This document shows, one piece after another, positions 11,736-25,019 of a DNA stretch of 64,000 bases (its first letter is position 1; each line of letters opens with the position of its first letter). Position numbers and translations under genes: made by a program. Source of the DNA: Luzula sylvatica. Lineage: Eukaryota; Streptophyta; Magnoliopsida; Poales; Juncaceae. The notes below the pieces were generated by a model. The model saw only the letters and a list, made by a program, of their open reading frames with translations, did not search any database and was not told where the DNA came from. The stretch is taken from assembly GCA_946800325.1 (NCBI GenBank), contig OX326956.1, positions 39,305,052 through 39,369,051 on the forward strand, in the 5' to 3' direction.

Positions 11736-13406
11736 TGATGTGAGGAAAATAAGGCACAAATTTAATGCTTAATTTAGGGATTTTAGCCCTTGTGAAGAGC
11801 AATTCTATATACTTTATTAATCATATTTGAGATAACATGAATATTTCTTCACTAAGTGTGTTTTATTGCTTAATCACAGGTATTAGAAGGAATTTCTGGG
11901 AATTTCGAGAGTGTAGTTGTCTCCAACACGTCGAGGGGAGTGAAAACGATATATTACATCGATATATTCGGTACATGAATGAGACGGGAGGCAAACAATT
12001 ATCATGATGAAAACTTACACAAAAGTTTACACGAAAACCACTCAATCCTTAGCCCTTATCCTTCCCACCTACCTTTGGTGGAAATTACTTCATTACCCCC
12101 AATCCTCTCCACCAACTCGTGACCAATAAGAAGACTCCGTGAGTGCTATAAATAAGACCAAAAGGGCCACGAGTTAGCCCCCCCCCCCTCCCCCGCTCTT
12201 CGGAGCACTTTCTCCCTCTCTCTCACTCTCTCTCTCTTTTAGCAAGTCCAAGAATCTTGCAAGATCACACAAGAATTACCAAGAACGAACGATAAATTCT
12301 CTAAGATCGATCACCGAATAGAAGCTCACTTCATTCGGTGAATCGGTTTACACTTCGACTAAGGAAAAGTTGTGGAATTAGGGTGAAACTTATTTCATTC
12401 GAACATTCACAAGCAAAGAGTCGAGCTTTCTCGGCGTGATTGGTTGGAAGCTTCTTTTCAATCAACCTTTGCACATCTCGAGCTCACCCAACCGGTACGA
12501 AGCTCACTTCTATTGGCGGGTGGATCGGTACGAAAGGAAAACGTTGTGCGAGGCGACTAGCTCACTAGCATCTCAAAACAACGGAGAAGGCATCCAAGAC
12601 GAGACTCGGAGCTCACTTCATCTCTCTAGGTGTTTTCTTTCCTTTTCTTGAAATTCTTGTAGTATTAAATTTGAATTGGCTTTGTGTAAAGAAGTTAAAG
12701 ATTGTGTTGAATCTAGTTTCTTTGTTCTAAATCTCTGTTCTTGCATTCGATCTTTTGCTCTCTTTGTGTTCTTTTGTTGCTCTCCTTTTACTTACATTTT
12801 AGTGCTTAATTAAGACATTGATAAATCTCTGATCCAATCTTAATTCAAATCCTCAAATAGAATAAATAACTTGAAATCCAGTAAATATTCCGTTATAACG
12901 GACTCACATTGCGTTACAACGGACTAAACGGTTGGTCCTTTAATATTCAGTTGGTTATACTTCCGTTGTAACGCACCTAGAGTTCCGTTGTAACGAACTA
13001 TTGAGGAATTTTATACAATAAGATCAATACAAGTCCGTTGTAACGGACATAACGGTTCGTTGTAATGGATTAACCAATCCGTTACAACGCTACCCTTGTC
13101 CGTTGTAACGGACTATTACTTGCGTTGGAACGGAATTTATTCCGTTGTAACGAACTTCTACTTCACTCTATCCATTAGAATTTTCATTGCATTCCGTTGT
13201 AACGGACTTACATTCGTTACAACGGACTATATTCTGGAAAAGTTCCTGCCTTTTTCTTGCTTGTTTTGATTCATTATTCGACGCATATACTCCTCGTGGA
13301 ACGAACTTTCATATTTTCCACTATACACATATATTTTCACACTTGTTGATTGAATCGGGTTTTCGAATACAACGATAAATTTTACACGCCGAAAACTCGC
13401 TCATCA
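11736..13406 (+). repeat. 3' LTR of element A
   Basis: 1671 bp, offset 4965 bases from the 5' LTR and nearly identical. Differences noted: a t/a at about 7444 versus 12409, a g/a at about 8031 versus 12995, and one C in the polyC run. Confidence 0.96.
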
Positions 13407-13411
13407 CTCCT

Positions 13412-13889
13412 CTGCCCTCCCGATTCCTACTAAGATTGTACCCGCTCATAGGATCTTACACGACAATCAAGAATCTTTTCGAAGTTTTGGAATCCCCCTC
13501 AAACTAAAGATCAACTCCGAGAAATGATTGCTCAAAAGTCTTTCGAAAAGCAACCACCGTTTTGATAGTTCAAGCGGATGATACCTAGCCTCACTTCTTA
13601 GAGGTGCATAATTCGAGTGTTGCGTGCAGCTGGACTATGCAAAAAATTTCTATTATTATTTAGTTTTTAGTGTGTGTGTGAGAGAGTTTGTGTGAGTGTG
13701 TGTGTGCCTACGGGCTTGTAACAAAAGAAAAGAAAAAAGGTTTGGTTAGTATAATGGTTCTTTACTTACCATATCATCCATCCTTTATATTGCACGACGT
13801 AGCAATGCTACAACTCCAATATTTATCTGACTGATTTTTTTGATAAAAAGAAAAATACAATGTATTTTTAATTCATTAGTTTTCATCCA
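13412..13889. other. Intergenic DNA, nothing recognised
   Basis: A moderately GC-balanced stretch to about 13640 is followed by a TG-rich microsatellite near 13667-13707. No open frame or element ends. Confidence 0.5.
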
Positions 13890-14880
13890 AAGTTAAATAG
13901 AGTCTCTAATATTTTAATTTCCTCAATCAAATCTCTTATTTTTTTAGTTTGGTCAATCAAGTCTATTATCTTTTTTAATTTGGTTCAATTGGATCTTTTC
14001 AATATTACTGGACCGTTAAAATGTGACGTGACAATCTATGATATGTCATATTTGATGACATAGCAACATAAATTATTGTATTTATGAATCTATAAATATA
14101 AATTTATTGTTTAATATGAATCTAATTCTTGAGATATTAAAATAGATATATTAAATCATGTATTTTCCAATGAATTAAATATCAACGTAGTAGCGCAATT
14201 AACAAAAAATATGCCTAAACCAAAAGTTCATAATTTATTAAATAACGACTTTATAATATACTATCATGTCATCAAATATGTAGTGTTATGATTTGTCATA
14301 TCATCAAACATGACTTGTCATATACTATCATGTCATCAAATATGTCGTGTTATGATTGTCATGTCACAATTTAACGATCCAGTCATTACTTAATGGATGG
14401 AATGACTTTGACTGGCAAAAAACCTCAAAATTTGATGTTCGTTCGAACTCCGCTCGAAAATAGCTCGTTCCAAAATGGGTTTGAACGCCCAGCTAACTCG
14501 AGCAAAAATCGAGCTGGGCTCGAACTGGGTCGAGCTCGGCTCAAGTTGGGTCAAATTGGAACAACTTTACATATAAATCCAAAAAATACTAAATTTTTCG
14601 AGCCGAGTTGAGTCAGCTCGAGTTTGAACCGAGCCGAAAAACCGAGCTGGCTCGAGCTGAAAAACCGAGCTCGAACATTTATTTCGAGCCTAACCGAGCT
14701 ATCTCCAGCCAGGGTCGAGCCAATCTCGAACTGGATTATGTTCGTTCGAACTCGGGTTGTTGCTAGTCCTAGAAAAGATCCAATTAAATCAAATTACAAA
14801 TATAAGAGACTTAATTGATTAAATTTAAAAAAAAATAAAAAATTTGATTTATCAAACTAAAATATTATGAAATTGATTGG
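13890..14880. repeat. Long inverted-repeat element with an insertion
   Basis: The left arm (about 13905-14040) is an imperfect inverted repeat of two right-hand blocks (about 14345-14390 and 14770-14870). For example actggaccgttaaaatgtga pairs with the complement of tcacaatttaacgatccagt. Between the right-hand blocks lies a segment of about 380 bp full of gagctcga words, starting and ending near direct copies of tgttcgttcgaactc. I read this as an old foldback element interrupted by a second insertion. The open frames over 14393-14818 are products of the gagctcga repeats. Confidence 0.5.
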
Positions 14881-14990
14881 ACTTTTGATCAGAAAAGTAA
14901 GAGAAAAAAGAATACTCTTCCTATTATTACCACGTGTGGAACTATCTGTAAAATCATTCATATTTCAAACAAAAATACATCGTATATACC

Positions 14991-15582
14991 TAGGGGTGTC
15001 AATGGGGCGGATATTGCCCGAACCGACCCGAACCGTATCCGAAAAATATCCGGATCCGAAAATAAAATATTCGGATCCGGATGGAACCGGATCCGGAATC
15101 GTATCCGTTTTTGCGGATATGGATCCGGATCTAGGAGCTAAAATTTTGATGGATCCGGATATGGATCCGGATACTATCCGGATCCGAATAAAATTTGTAA
15201 ACGGGTATCCGTTTTGTTGTAATCATGATCAAAATTATAGTAATACATAATAGACAATAACTATATTTTAATTCACAATAATACATAGTAATCAATAATC
15301 ATTTATATATATATATAATTTGTTTTAAAATTATAAAATAATCAAGATTTGAATTCTAAAATTATTATTATATTATTATATCATAGTATATGTTTTAATA
15401 TCTGAATATGATCTGTATTCGTATTCGTATCCGGCAATATCCGAACCGTATCCGTATCCGTTTAATATCCGAACCGTATCCAGATCCGGGTAGTACCTTA
15501 TCCGGATCCATATCCGAAAAAATATGGATATGGATCTGGTACGACCACTATCCGAACCGTATCCGGACCGTTGACATCCCTA
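14991..15582. mobile_element. Non-autonomous hAT element (592 bp)
   Basis: Terminal inverted repeats TAGGGGTGTCAA / TTGACATCCCTA (one mismatch over 12) with 8-bp flanks tatatacc (14983-14990) and tgtatacc (15583-15590), matching in seven of eight positions. The subterminal regions are packed with tatccgaacc/ggatccgg words in inverted orientation, as in hAT MITEs. The core is AT-rich and encodes no transposase. Confidence 0.85.
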
Positions 15583-15893
15583 TGTATACCTTAACAAAAA
15601 AGCGAAAATAGTGTAAAAGATGACTTCTTATCACCACTGGTTTGTAATTTTTACAGTACCTTACGTTGAAGAGTAATGCTATGTATAGTTAACTTTGTAC
15701 TCACAAATTATACATGTTTTTTCTTTAATCTTTACGCTAATTGTCTATTGATGTATTGATAATTATTGATAAATCAAATAAATACATGTTTGAAGTTAGA
15801 TATTTTTATATGAAATCAAATCCATTACTTACATATTATATATTTATTTAACATCTACTTATTTAACACATATATTACTGTATAAACAATAAT

Positions 15894-16667
15894 GGGTGAT
15901 TCTATGGTCGGACCTTTTCGAAAGGGTATTTTGGAAATTAGTAATTATTTTGAAAATGTGACAATTAAATTAGTTTCTTTTTCAAGCGTTGCATTAATTA
16001 TTATTTAAACTAAAAAATTGAAAAATGACCAAAATACCCTTGTTAATTTGTATAAGAATTGCAAAAAAAGATCCTACCATCTATGTTGCACGGATACGGA
16101 TACGGGTGTCGTATCCGATACGATACGGATACGGCGACACGGAAATTTTCAAAAAATCACGGATACGGATACAACCATATAATTATTATTTAATATATTT
16201 ATATTGTATATAATTAATAAATTAAATAATAAATTAATAATGTTTTTTAATTAAATATCATGAAAATAAATAAAATCAACATAACAATACAAATATCATA
16301 AAATTATCATAAATTTATTCTAGAAGTATCCTAGAACTAATTTAGAAGTATCCTCGAAGTATTATAGAAGTATCCTATATAATTTATTTAAAAATATTAT
16401 GGGCCAAAATATATAATGGGCCGAAGTATCCTAAATGGAGTATCCTAGCCGTATCCTAAACGTATCCCAGCCGTATCCTGTCGTATCCTGCCGTATCCCC
16501 GCCGTATCCGAAAAAAATAAATATTAAAATAATCGGATATGCCACGTGGCGTATCCGATACGTATCCGAGCCGTATCATACCCGTATCTGTATCGGATAC
16601 CCGTATCCTCAGGATACTTCTGCATTTTTGAAGTATCCGCGTAACATAGCCTACCATAGAATTGCCC
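15894..16667. mobile_element. Mutator-like MITE, about 197 bp before a nested insertion
   Basis: TIRs gggtgattctatggt..ggacc / ggatcctaccatagaatt-gccc, flanked by a perfect 9-bp TSD aacaataat (15885-15893 and 16668-16676), the TSD length of Mutator-like elements. The hAT element 16081-16649 and its 8-bp TSD are inserted near its right TIR. A relative sits in intron 2 of PrxD at 47263-47457. Confidence 0.85.
16081..16649. mobile_element. Non-autonomous hAT element nested in a MITE (569 bp)
   Basis: Ends ctatgttgcacggatac / gtatccgcgtaacatag. Perfect 8-bp TSD cctaccat (16073-16080 and 16650-16657). Subterminal arrays of gtatccga/cggatacg words on both sides of an AT-rich core. No transposase. 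The copy at 58579-59117 belongs to the same family. Confidence 0.9.
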
Positions 16668-16676
16668 AACAATAAT

Positions 16677-17594
16677 ATATTTAGTTATCAACTATGCATC
16701 TTAATACTATATTTATTAAACAATTTTACATAATATATTGACAGTAAGATGATGAATTGAATTAGACACTAATGAAATTTCACACGATCACACTACACCA
16801 AATACAAGGCCCGCATTCTATTTTCATCGTGTCTTGAGAAGTTGTTGTGTTGGGGTCTGGGTTTTGTACAAAGAGTTTTGAACAAGAATCCGTCCAAAGC
16901 CCTTATATATTCACATGATTTAAAATATGATAGCTAATTTAATAAGTAATAATTCTTATAAAACAAATTTACATTTAAAAATTATATTATTCTAAAATTA
17001 CAAAAAAAATTATAATAACAAAAATCATATTAAATTATACAATTTCTTTTAAAAAAAATAAATATTCATGTAACATTACATTGTCTTGTAAGTCTTAAAT
17101 ATAATACAAAAATCAATTAAAATTACATTGAAACATGATAATTACGAAACACTTTGGAAATTTTTTATCCAAAACCATTTGGGTAGACTGGACCCGGTTG
17201 TTTATATTCTCCACGTTGAATTGCCAATTATTTAAAGCACTAGATGGAAACATTTGACCATGATCTTTTGCGGTCCCAATGATCTAGTAACAAAATATAT
17301 AAAATGTTTGTAGTGTGGTACACATGTATTTGTATGGCTACAATATTGTAGGGCCTATTAGCTCGTGGGAGTTTCGGTGATTGAGAAACAAAGAGAGAGC
17401 AAGCATATAGATTTCAAATGGGAAAGGACAATTATACTTTTCTCTCTTGTTTCTACTACCATTTTTCCATTTCTAATTAATTTCATAATTAGCAAAATGA
17501 ATTAACAACTTATTCATGCTTACGAAAAATTTAATATGAAATTAAGGTCCATACTAATTAATGATTAATTCTAAATATTTAAAAATAAATAATT
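16677..17594. other. Intergenic DNA, nothing recognised
   Basis: AT-rich, with only short frames. No repeat ends could be defined. Confidence 0.5.
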
Positions 17595-17611
17595 ATGAAT
17601 TAATCATTAAT

Positions 17612-17899
17612 TCAGATTAGGACTACATGGGCAATTATATATCTAGGTTAAAGCTCTATAGAAATCATTTCCGAGTTTGTGAAATCCAGGAAATGTGTAA
17701 TTGAGATTAATTCGGATTGCAAATTCCGGAAATATGAATCTGGATTCTTAATTTTTATTTAGAAGAGGGTATTTAGGAGTAGTTATTTTTAAATTATGGC
17801 AAATACCCTCAACACTACAAATTGTAAGGATCCAAATTTTTTTAGATAAAATTTAATAGAAACAAGACATAAAAAACCTACTCTATTTTTTTCAAAAGA
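17612..17899 (+). mobile_element. 5'-truncated LINE-type retroposon (288 bp)
   Basis: Flanked by a 17-bp direct repeat atgaattaatcattaat (17595-17611 and 17900-17916). The interior shares tatctaggttaaa and atttaggagtagtt with the retroposon at 28500-28987, and ends in the family tail ..gacataaaaaacctactctattttt.. The poly(A) is very short or eroded. Confidence 0.8.
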
Positions 17900-17916
17900 A
17901 TGAATTAATCATTAAT

Positions 17917-18397
17917 ACAAAACACCAATTATTGAATTAATTATCAATTACTATCGTGGAAGAATCGCGGCAGAATTTGAGGGGCATGATATACAGAGGC
18001 AAGTATTTGGAAGCGTCTTCAGCCTCCTAGTTAAAGGTCAACTGCTCCCTACTGTTCATTTGGTCCAATCCAAATTTATTGATGTGTAAATTATGGTTTC
18101 AAGTCTCAATCCAACTGCATGTGATTCATCCATTTTGGAAACCCAATGTGATTAAAACTAATTTAACAATTTTCTGAAGAAGAAGATTTATTTTTTAATG
18201 TTCTTCACAATAAAATTGTTGTAGTTTTAGAAAAAAATTCTGTTACGGCTGGAAGAATAATCTTATATTATTACAGTTTATAAATTGAAATTTGCATCTC
18301 TTATAATTAACCTTGAGAAATTAAACGTAATTAACCACTAAAATCATGTAATCTACTCGATTACGATATAGCCGCCAATAATCAAACGTGCAAGCAC
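17917..18397. other. 3' flank of PrxB
   Basis: AT-rich; no gene seen. The part next to 18397 is presumably the PrxB 3' UTR. Confidence 0.5.
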
Positions 18398-19605
<1,208 letters not shown>

Positions 19606-19705
19606 TTATGGCAATCTTTGGTTTTTCAAACGAAAACTTATATTTTGTGTATTTAATTTTGTGTGTTTGTGTATGAGAGTGTGTGAGGAAAATGTAAATG
19701 TGGAG

Positions 19706-19749
19706 AAGTATATATATTGGTGGATAGACGCGTCACATTCCATGCAAAG
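19706..19749 (-). promoter_or_regulatory. PrxB promoter: TATA box and GCGTC/CATGCA block
   Basis: A TATA stretch at about 19708-19718 is preceded (on the gene's strand) by a block covering about 19725-19749. Read on the gene strand it contains TGCATGGA, then TGACGCGTCTA. The block recurs nearly unchanged before PrxC at 27209-27233. TGACG and CATGCA are known plant promoter cores, but function here is inference. Confidence 0.6.
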
Positions 19750-20326
19750 ACGAAATGTCGAGTTTGGAATTTCGGCCTTCTTTGACTGGCGGATTTGTTA
19801 TGAAGAAAAAAATAAAGAAATATAAGGTGGTGATTTTAATAAGGAAAAGCCCATTTCTTTGTTAAGTATAAGATAATTATGATTTTGGTGGTATGATTGG
19901 GCGGCTTTTGGATGGTTGTTGACAGGATAACAAGGCACCATATCTGGTTCTTCTGTGCACATAGCCTGTGTTCAGTTGTACTGTGTTTCCATGCATGTAC
20001 ACGACAATGATAATGTTCTACTAGAGTAGAAATCCAAGTTAGAACGTCAACATTGGTCAATTAATTCGAGACAAAAAGATCGTCAAAGTATTGTGCATGA
20101 TTATCCCATTGATTCTCATATAATAATAGTTATTTATGCGGGAGTATGCATGATATAACATTTTCCTATATAAAATACAACAGCATTGTTTATTAATATA
20201 TATTCTGTATATTTGACTTCAAATCGAACAGATATACTTTATTGCTTATCCATAGATTCATTACTAGTTTTTCAATCAAATTCAATATGTTGAAAAATAA
20301 GTACATTTGAAAGGAAGTTGTATTCA
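19750..20326. other. Intergenic DNA upstream of PrxB
   Basis: No gene or repeat recognised beyond the promoter. Confidence 0.5.
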
Positions 20327-20914
20327 CGGAATTAATAGAAGAACATGTATATTTTTTGGTGCTCGAGTCCATCTAATTGGGATCATAACATGAAGATGAT
20401 GCAACGCCGGTTTTGGATGCAAAATTTCAGAGGAAATGAATGTTCGGTGGTCTATTCCCTATATTATATAAAAATTATGGATATTTTATTTTGCCCCACA
20501 ACTCCTCCTTGATACAAATTTTGAGAAAGGTTAATGAAATTAATTAGCAATCCAATTAATACACAAGAACGAATTAATTTCAACGTATCAATAAAAATAC
20601 ATGCTAATTAATCTGATTCATAGAATTAATAGAAGAACATGTATATTTTTTGGTGCTCGAGTCCATCTAATTGGGATCATAACATGAAGATGATGCAACG
20701 CCGGTTTTGGATGCAAAATTTCAGAGGAAATGAATGTTCGGTGGTCTATTCCCTATATTATATAAAAATTATGGATATTTTATTTTGCCCCACAACTCCT
20801 CCTTGATACAAATTTTGAGAAAGGTTAATGAAATTAATTAGCAATCCAATTAATACACAAGAACGAATTAATTTCAACGTATCAATAAAAATACATGCTA
20901 ATTAATCTGATTCA
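20327..20914. repeat. 294-bp perfect tandem duplication
   Basis: 20327-20620 and 20621-20914 are direct copies, with no difference found from the gaattaatagaagaacatg start to the aattaatctgattca end. There is no coding content. Either a very recent duplication or an assembly artefact. Confidence 0.9.
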
Positions 20915-22981
20915 TTTTTACATATAAATTTGATGTTAATTAAAATTTCATCAAAGGAAATCAATGTACATGTATCTAGTCCCATACCATAGTTCCTCTT
21001 TCGGTTTAATTTCTATCAAACTCTTCTCAAATAAATAGATTTGTGTGAAATACAAGTTCACGTTCCGAAAACCATTTCATTGAGCCTGGAAACATGTTAA
21101 ACGATAACTTTCAAATTCAAAAGGTCCTGGAATCTAAAATAAGCAATCTTGAGCCACATCTTAATCTTGTGATTTGAAATTCAGAAAATGTGTGTTGTCT
21201 ATAAAATCCTGAGCCAAATCTTAATTTTGAACCAAACCATGTTCGAATCGGTTCGAAACTTATCGAACATTACCTTAAAAATATTAATAAAACACAAACT
21301 AAAATGTTAACTCATTTATCATTAAAAAATAAAATAACATTTATGATTCACACAAAATATACATTTAACTATAATAAATTGTGAACTTATAAAGAAAAAA
21401 ATGAACTAAAAAAATGAATACAAATATATATCAAAGAATAATGTTTCGATTGAAAAAGAAATAAAATTATTTGGACTCATTGTTATATAGGTCTTTTAAC
21501 ACGAGTTCTAATTTATAATGATTAATTTGAGTATGAGTTCTATTTTATATTGATTAATAAATATAATAATTGAACATTCCAACGAATCGAACGAACACAT
21601 TCCAGGTCAAGTTCAGCTCGTTAATTATCGAACAATGTTCGGTTCGGTTCGGTTCGGTAAGATAAGAATTCGAACGATTATCGAACTCGAACGAACTTCG
21701 AACAAAATTCACAATTCTAGCTGCAGAGACTCAACGGAAGTTGCTCTAACAAATCGAATGACTACGTTGCATTGGTAGTTGCAATCGCCTTATCTAAATA
21801 ATTGATGCATTGACAATACATCAATTGGTGGAGAAATTTAAAGGGGACATGTATAATTTTCCTATTTTGATTATATTCCGTAATAACCGGAGATCTGAAG
21901 TGTGTACAGACAAACATGTTGGTAAGATATATCTTAAGCCCTCTCTCTTAAACCAAAACAGTTAGGCCAAGTTTGAAAGGTGTTAAGTGTTAACTGTTTG
22001 AGCACAAGGTGCTTTTGTGAATTAAAGTCGCTCGATTCACACACCATGCATGAAGATTATTCTAATTGACCTGTTCCAATCTAACTTTCTAGTTTATTCA
22101 TTCTCTATTCTAATTTCTTTGTTCCTCCCTTTCTACCAAAGAAAATATAAGTAGTCGATCTATTAATAATGTTGAATTTTGAAAAAAATATAAGTTCTGT
22201 GTATATCAACTCAAATAGTTCTATGGATAACACCTCAATAAAAAAGAAAAAGAAAAAAAAGAAATTTGTCATTTTATAAATTTGGTATCAATTTATGAAT
22301 TAAAATGAAAGTAATTAATGGCACATTTTATGGTTTAAAGTAAGCTTCGATGTTCGTGGAAAATTTGAAATATTAATTTCACAATATAAGTTGGTAAATT
22401 TGTTTTTAATGAAACATGAACTCTTTACGATAAATAAAAAATGGCGTTTTAATGATTGAGGGACAAGTGGTATTATAAAATATTAATTATATATGCTTGA
22501 TCGTGATTTAGCGATTTGTTAGAAATAAATTACAATTTAATAAAATATTTGTATCTTTCTTTCGATATTGATGTATTAAATCACTAGGTTTATTTAAACG
22601 TTGTATGTTATCAGAAATCGACTAGAGCACTTCATGCGTGTATGCATTCCATGCGTACATCCGTTAGTAGGAGGGTGATACGTGACAATTTGATTTTTTT
22701 CAATTTAACTGCATTTGTCAAATTTTGATCGTATTTGTACACTTCAAACACACGTCGCAAAAAAATTATAAATTGTTCTGCAAAAAGTATAAATATAATC
22801 CAAAAAAAATTATACAAAATATTTTCAATTTAACTGCATTTGTCATAGTTGTTGGAAAGTAACGACACACAAATGATTATATAGAATATTATTTTCAAAA
22901 AATCAAGTTAAAAATGAATGAATGAGAACAAACCACGTCATTACATCAAACGGTTTAAAGGTTTTGAATGATCAGATATAA
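20915..22981. other. Intergenic DNA with a degenerate hAT-like segment
   Basis: From about 21236 to 21716 there are scattered gttcgaa/ttcggttcgg words in opposite orientations, ending gaacaaaattcacaattctag, which suggests an old hAT-type MITE. No TSD was resolved. The rest is unremarkable AT-rich DNA. Confidence 0.35.
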
Positions 22982-23018
22982 AATTAATTTATAGGATGAA
23001 TCCAAATTACAAAATCTA

Positions 23019-23903
23019 ATGGTTAGAGCATATACAGTATTAATTAATGGAGTTTATATTGACAGTAAATTAAATTATATATGGGAGATTAGAGTACCAA
23101 AAACAATTCAAATATTTTTATATCTATGTATTCAAAACAAAATTCTTACCATAGATAATTTAATGAAGAGAGGCTGGAATTTGACAAATAGATGCCCTTT
23201 ATGCCACATTGCAGAAGAATCTGTAAACCATTTATTCAAAAATTGTCAATTTACATTGAGAGTTCTCAGAGATTTAAATTCAAAATTAGGATTAAGATCT
23301 ATAGAAGATACTGATATATTTCAAGTAATATTAAATAAAAATGAAAACAAAGAATTTAAATTACTTATCTCTATTTTTATATATCAAATCTGGTTAGAGC
23401 GATGCAGGAGAACCTTCACAGATTGTGCATTTAGTGAATGGACTGTTATAGATAAAATTCTTGAGGAGAGGGATCTTATAAAATTTGTAAATTACAAAAC
23501 AAGAAATTTCAATCAAAATCACAGTTATAATTCATCAAACACAAATAATCATAATGATTTGAATAATAATCAGCCACAATCTGAATCTGATGAAGATAAT
23601 TTAGATATTAATTCAATAAATCGGGGACAAGTTAACTACTTATCTATTAATGTTACACCAGGTGAAGAACAGGTGCATGAACTAACTGAAGATCTAGCAA
23701 ATCAAGGACGAGGATCAGGCCGAATTGTCAGTCAATCAGCAATTTGGTGGTTTCCATCGGAGCTAGATCAGGGCTCACAAACACAACTAAATCAAACAGA
23801 AGAGGAGTTAAGAGAGGAAGAAGAACGAGAATCGATAATTTTCAATAGTGTAAATGAGTTGATTTACCTGGATTCTAATGATCCAATTCTAATTATCCCC
23901 TAG
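23019..23903 (+). pseudogene. LINE ORF2 C-terminal fragment (zf-RVT domain)
   Basis: A 294-residue open frame matching the end of a plant LINE ORF2. The zf-RVT-type module includes YIWEIRVPKTIQIFLYL, ILTIDNLMKRGW and the zinc-binding pattern C59-x2-C62..H71..C76 (RCPLCHIAEESVNHLFKNC). WLERCRRTF follows near residue 130. After about residue 175 the chain becomes an acidic, Asn/Gln-rich tail without a recognised domain. Endonuclease and reverse transcriptase domains are absent, so the copy is 5' truncated. The fragment at 53150-54890 is a relative with the same WLERCRRT block and the same kind of tail. The open frame suggests it is not very old. Confidence 0.8.
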
Positions 23904-23904
23904 A

Positions 23905-24115
23905 ACTCTTCCCCCCCCCCAATCTCTTAATGACGTGACAAAAATTTTAAACTTTAAATTTAACACACGTTAATTTATGATTTAATCATTCTAATATATG
24001 ACTTAACACTTAATTATAATGTCAAATCATGAATTAAGACGTTAATATTTAAATTGTTAAATCTTAGTCATGTCAGCAAGATTCCTAAGGGAGAGTTTGG
24101 GGGTATGTCTAACTT
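23905..24115. repeat. MITE-like repeat, copy 3 of 3
   Basis: Left part cccccaatctcttaatgacg; right part gggagagtttgggggtatgt. Imperfect inverted ends around inverted taatttatgatttaa words, as at 3770-3995. Confidence 0.45.
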
Positions 24116-24352
24116 TTTCCTTTAATTTATGAGTGGGATATACTGATATACAAAGTCTCCTTACAATCACTGTATGTACGAAGTGAGATTTTGTCATTAT
24201 TGTTAAATGGATAAATAAATATAATTTAATGCATGCACATATTAAATAAGTATAAATAAGTATGTGTTAAATAATTAGATAATAAATAAATAGATCCAAT
24301 TTAACACAGATTTTTTCGCACATAATTTGTTTTACATGTTTGATTTATTACT

Positions 24353-25000
24353 TTTTTTTTTTTTTTTTTTTTTTTTGAGAAAAATAGAGTAGGCTTTTGA
24401 GTCCTACTTCTATTGCTTTATAAAAATTGGATTTTACAAAGTTTTGGTGTTAACTAACTACTCATTTAGAAAGTACTAATCACCTTCTTAATGAGTATGT
24501 TTAGATCACCCTAGAACTGAAGATAAAACTACATAAAAATAAAAAACTACATTAACATTACTTAAGAACTTAGAGACTGGAAATGTTTTCCCAGTTTGGA
24601 TGAGTCTGTCTTTTCTTTCCCTCAGTGATTTGGATTTTGAATCCCGGTTTTTGCAGTTTCCCATTTCCCTGTTCTTTACTCTTCGATACCGTTGCTCTCA
24701 CCAATGGCTTCGCTGACTTCCTCCTCGCCATTATCGCCTTCTGAGCTCGGCTGAGCTCCCGTGACATTTGATGCCAAGCCTCCCGTGAACTCGTGCAGGT
24801 GAGCTCGTCCCTTATTTAGACCTCCCTTATTGAGCATTCTTGTTCACACCAGCTCAGGCCACATCTGCACACTCTATCTCAGTCCACCTTGTTTCACCAG
24901 CTCAATTGAGCTTTGTTCTGCATGGGGAGCTTCGCACATGTTGATGCTGGTTGTTCTGGTTCTGTATGTGCAGAGCTCTTCTCGTAGAACCGAGCTTCGC
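24353..25000 (-). mobile_element. 5'-truncated retroposon on the minus strand (648 bp)
   Basis: Flanked by a 19-bp TSD acatgtttgatttattact (24334-24352 and 25001-25019). The poly(A) tail appears as a T run just after the left TSD, and next to it the minus strand has the family 3' tail (gtaggactcaaaagcctac, then tctatttttctc). Upstream of the tail is a basic 65-residue frame (24570-24767, starting MSRELSRAQKAIMARRKS) of unknown identity, perhaps the end of a LINE ORF. The interior is GC-richer than its surroundings. Confidence 0.85.
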
Positions 25001-25019
25001 ACATGTTTGATTTATTACT

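Larger units (their letters stand above)
6771..13406 (+). mobile_element. Element A: non-autonomous Athila/Tat-like LTR retrotransposon
   Basis: Complete 6.6-kb element flanked by the TSD CTCCT (6766-6770 and 13407-13411). The LTRs (6771-8442 and 11736-13406) start TGATG and end ATCA. I count about two substitutions plus one base in a C tract between them, so insertion was recent. The primer site matches tRNA-Asp with one mismatch, as in Athila/Tat Ty3/gypsy elements. The interior has a coiled-coil ORF (8598-9740) and an integrase C-terminal relic (10029-10436). No protease, reverse transcriptase, RNase H or integrase core was seen. The likely origin is an internal deletion of pol, with mobilisation in trans. 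Confidence 0.95.

Noticed and set aside
14393..15250. Plus-strand open frames at 14393, 14624 and 14867
   Set aside because: They are translations of gagctcga and tatccgga repeats in MITE arms, not proteins.
22632..22817. Short minus-strand frame in intergenic DNA
   Set aside because: 61 residues, AT-driven composition, no support.
24570..24767. Host gene for the basic 65-residue protein
   Set aside because: It is inside a retroposon bounded by a 19-bp TSD, so it is part of the element.
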